DNA of 64,000 nt. Source: Rhodosalinus sp041365695. GTDB lineage: Bacteria > Pseudomonadota > Alphaproteobacteria > Rhodobacterales > Rhodobacteraceae. Location: positions 1 to 64,000 of the forward strand of contig NZ_JBGFSJ010000003.1 of NCBI RefSeq assembly GCF_041365695.1, in the 5' to 3' direction. The notes beneath the pieces are model-generated. The model was not told the origin of the DNA, ran no database searches, and was given only the letters and a program-made list of their open reading frames with translations. A program made the translations under genes and the position numbers. Positions 63,938 to 64,000 of the stretch are shown here, one piece after another. Numbering within the stretch: the stretch's first letter is position 1; each line of letters starts with the position of its first letter.

Positions 63938-64000
63938 GCGGTTCCTCCCTCTGCCCGCCGGAATTGAACGGGCGTTTAGTGGCCGATCCTTGCAGGAGTT

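Overview
The window is 64 kb of very G+C-rich bacterial chromosome. Gene content and order point to an alphaproteobacterium of the Rhodobacterales (Rhodobacter/Roseobacter relatives). Indicators are a GTTC-N7-GTTC SOS box before uvrA, a corrinoid/folate methyl-transfer set with a PF13769 protein, a MaoC-phosphotransacetylase fusion beside ackA, a fused carnitine dehydrogenase/thioesterase, a form II CO-dehydrogenase-like operon and two Mrp antiporter operons. I assign this from gene families, not from rRNA, which is absent. I see no tRNA, rRNA, CRISPR array, insertion sequence, integrase or phage gene. It reads as ordinary, densely packed chromosome with many ATGA, GTGA and TGATG overlaps.

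Layout. 0-20 kb is housekeeping: cimA, a small ORF coupled to a phytoene-synthase-like gene, an MFS exporter, a DNA glycosylase and esterase pair, a VOC protein, an HNH protein, an M23 peptidase-bactofilin pair, a ferritin-like protein with a Bcp peroxiredoxin, a large AsmA/YhdP-like protein, queA, a second MFS protein, a DUF924 protein and lpd. 18-21 kb carries a methyl-tetrahydrofolate methyltransferase, a MetF-like reductase and a PF13769 protein. 21-23 kb has a Ppx/GppA phosphatase and rlmE. 23-30 kb is a probable carnitine/betaine catabolic locus: a GlxA/CdhR-type regulator, a BKACE-family cleavage enzyme, fused carnitine dehydrogenase/thioesterase, an acyl-CoA dehydrogenase and an NDP-forming acyl-CoA ligase. 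It is followed by MaoC-Pta and ackA.

33.7-45.3 kb holds two complete but different Mrp cation/proton antiporter operons. One has separate A and B subunits and lies on +; the other has a fused AB subunit and lies on -. They run into each other and share one CTAG as both stop codons. 45.6-50.6 kb is a compact aromatic-acid locus. A single 903-residue protein joins a salicylyl-CoA 5-hydroxylase-like flavoprotein to a benzoate-CoA-ligase-like domain, and it is flanked by gentisate 1,2-dioxygenase, a 4-hydroxybenzoyl-CoA-type thioesterase and an IclR regulator. Together these would take salicylate (or a close analogue) through CoA thioesters to gentisate and open the ring. This is the most interesting system in the window.

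50.7-55.0 kb is a coxG-S-L-M operon whose large subunit has the form II motif AYRGAGR, so its substrate is unknown. Then come a glucokinase, SOS-regulated uvrA, a frameshifted small secreted protein, a patatin-like phospholipase and a DUF2892 protein. The last 3 kb is a tightly overlapping valine-catabolism operon on the minus strand. Two copies of an interspersed multi-hairpin element and a 26-bp perfect palindrome are the main non-coding features.
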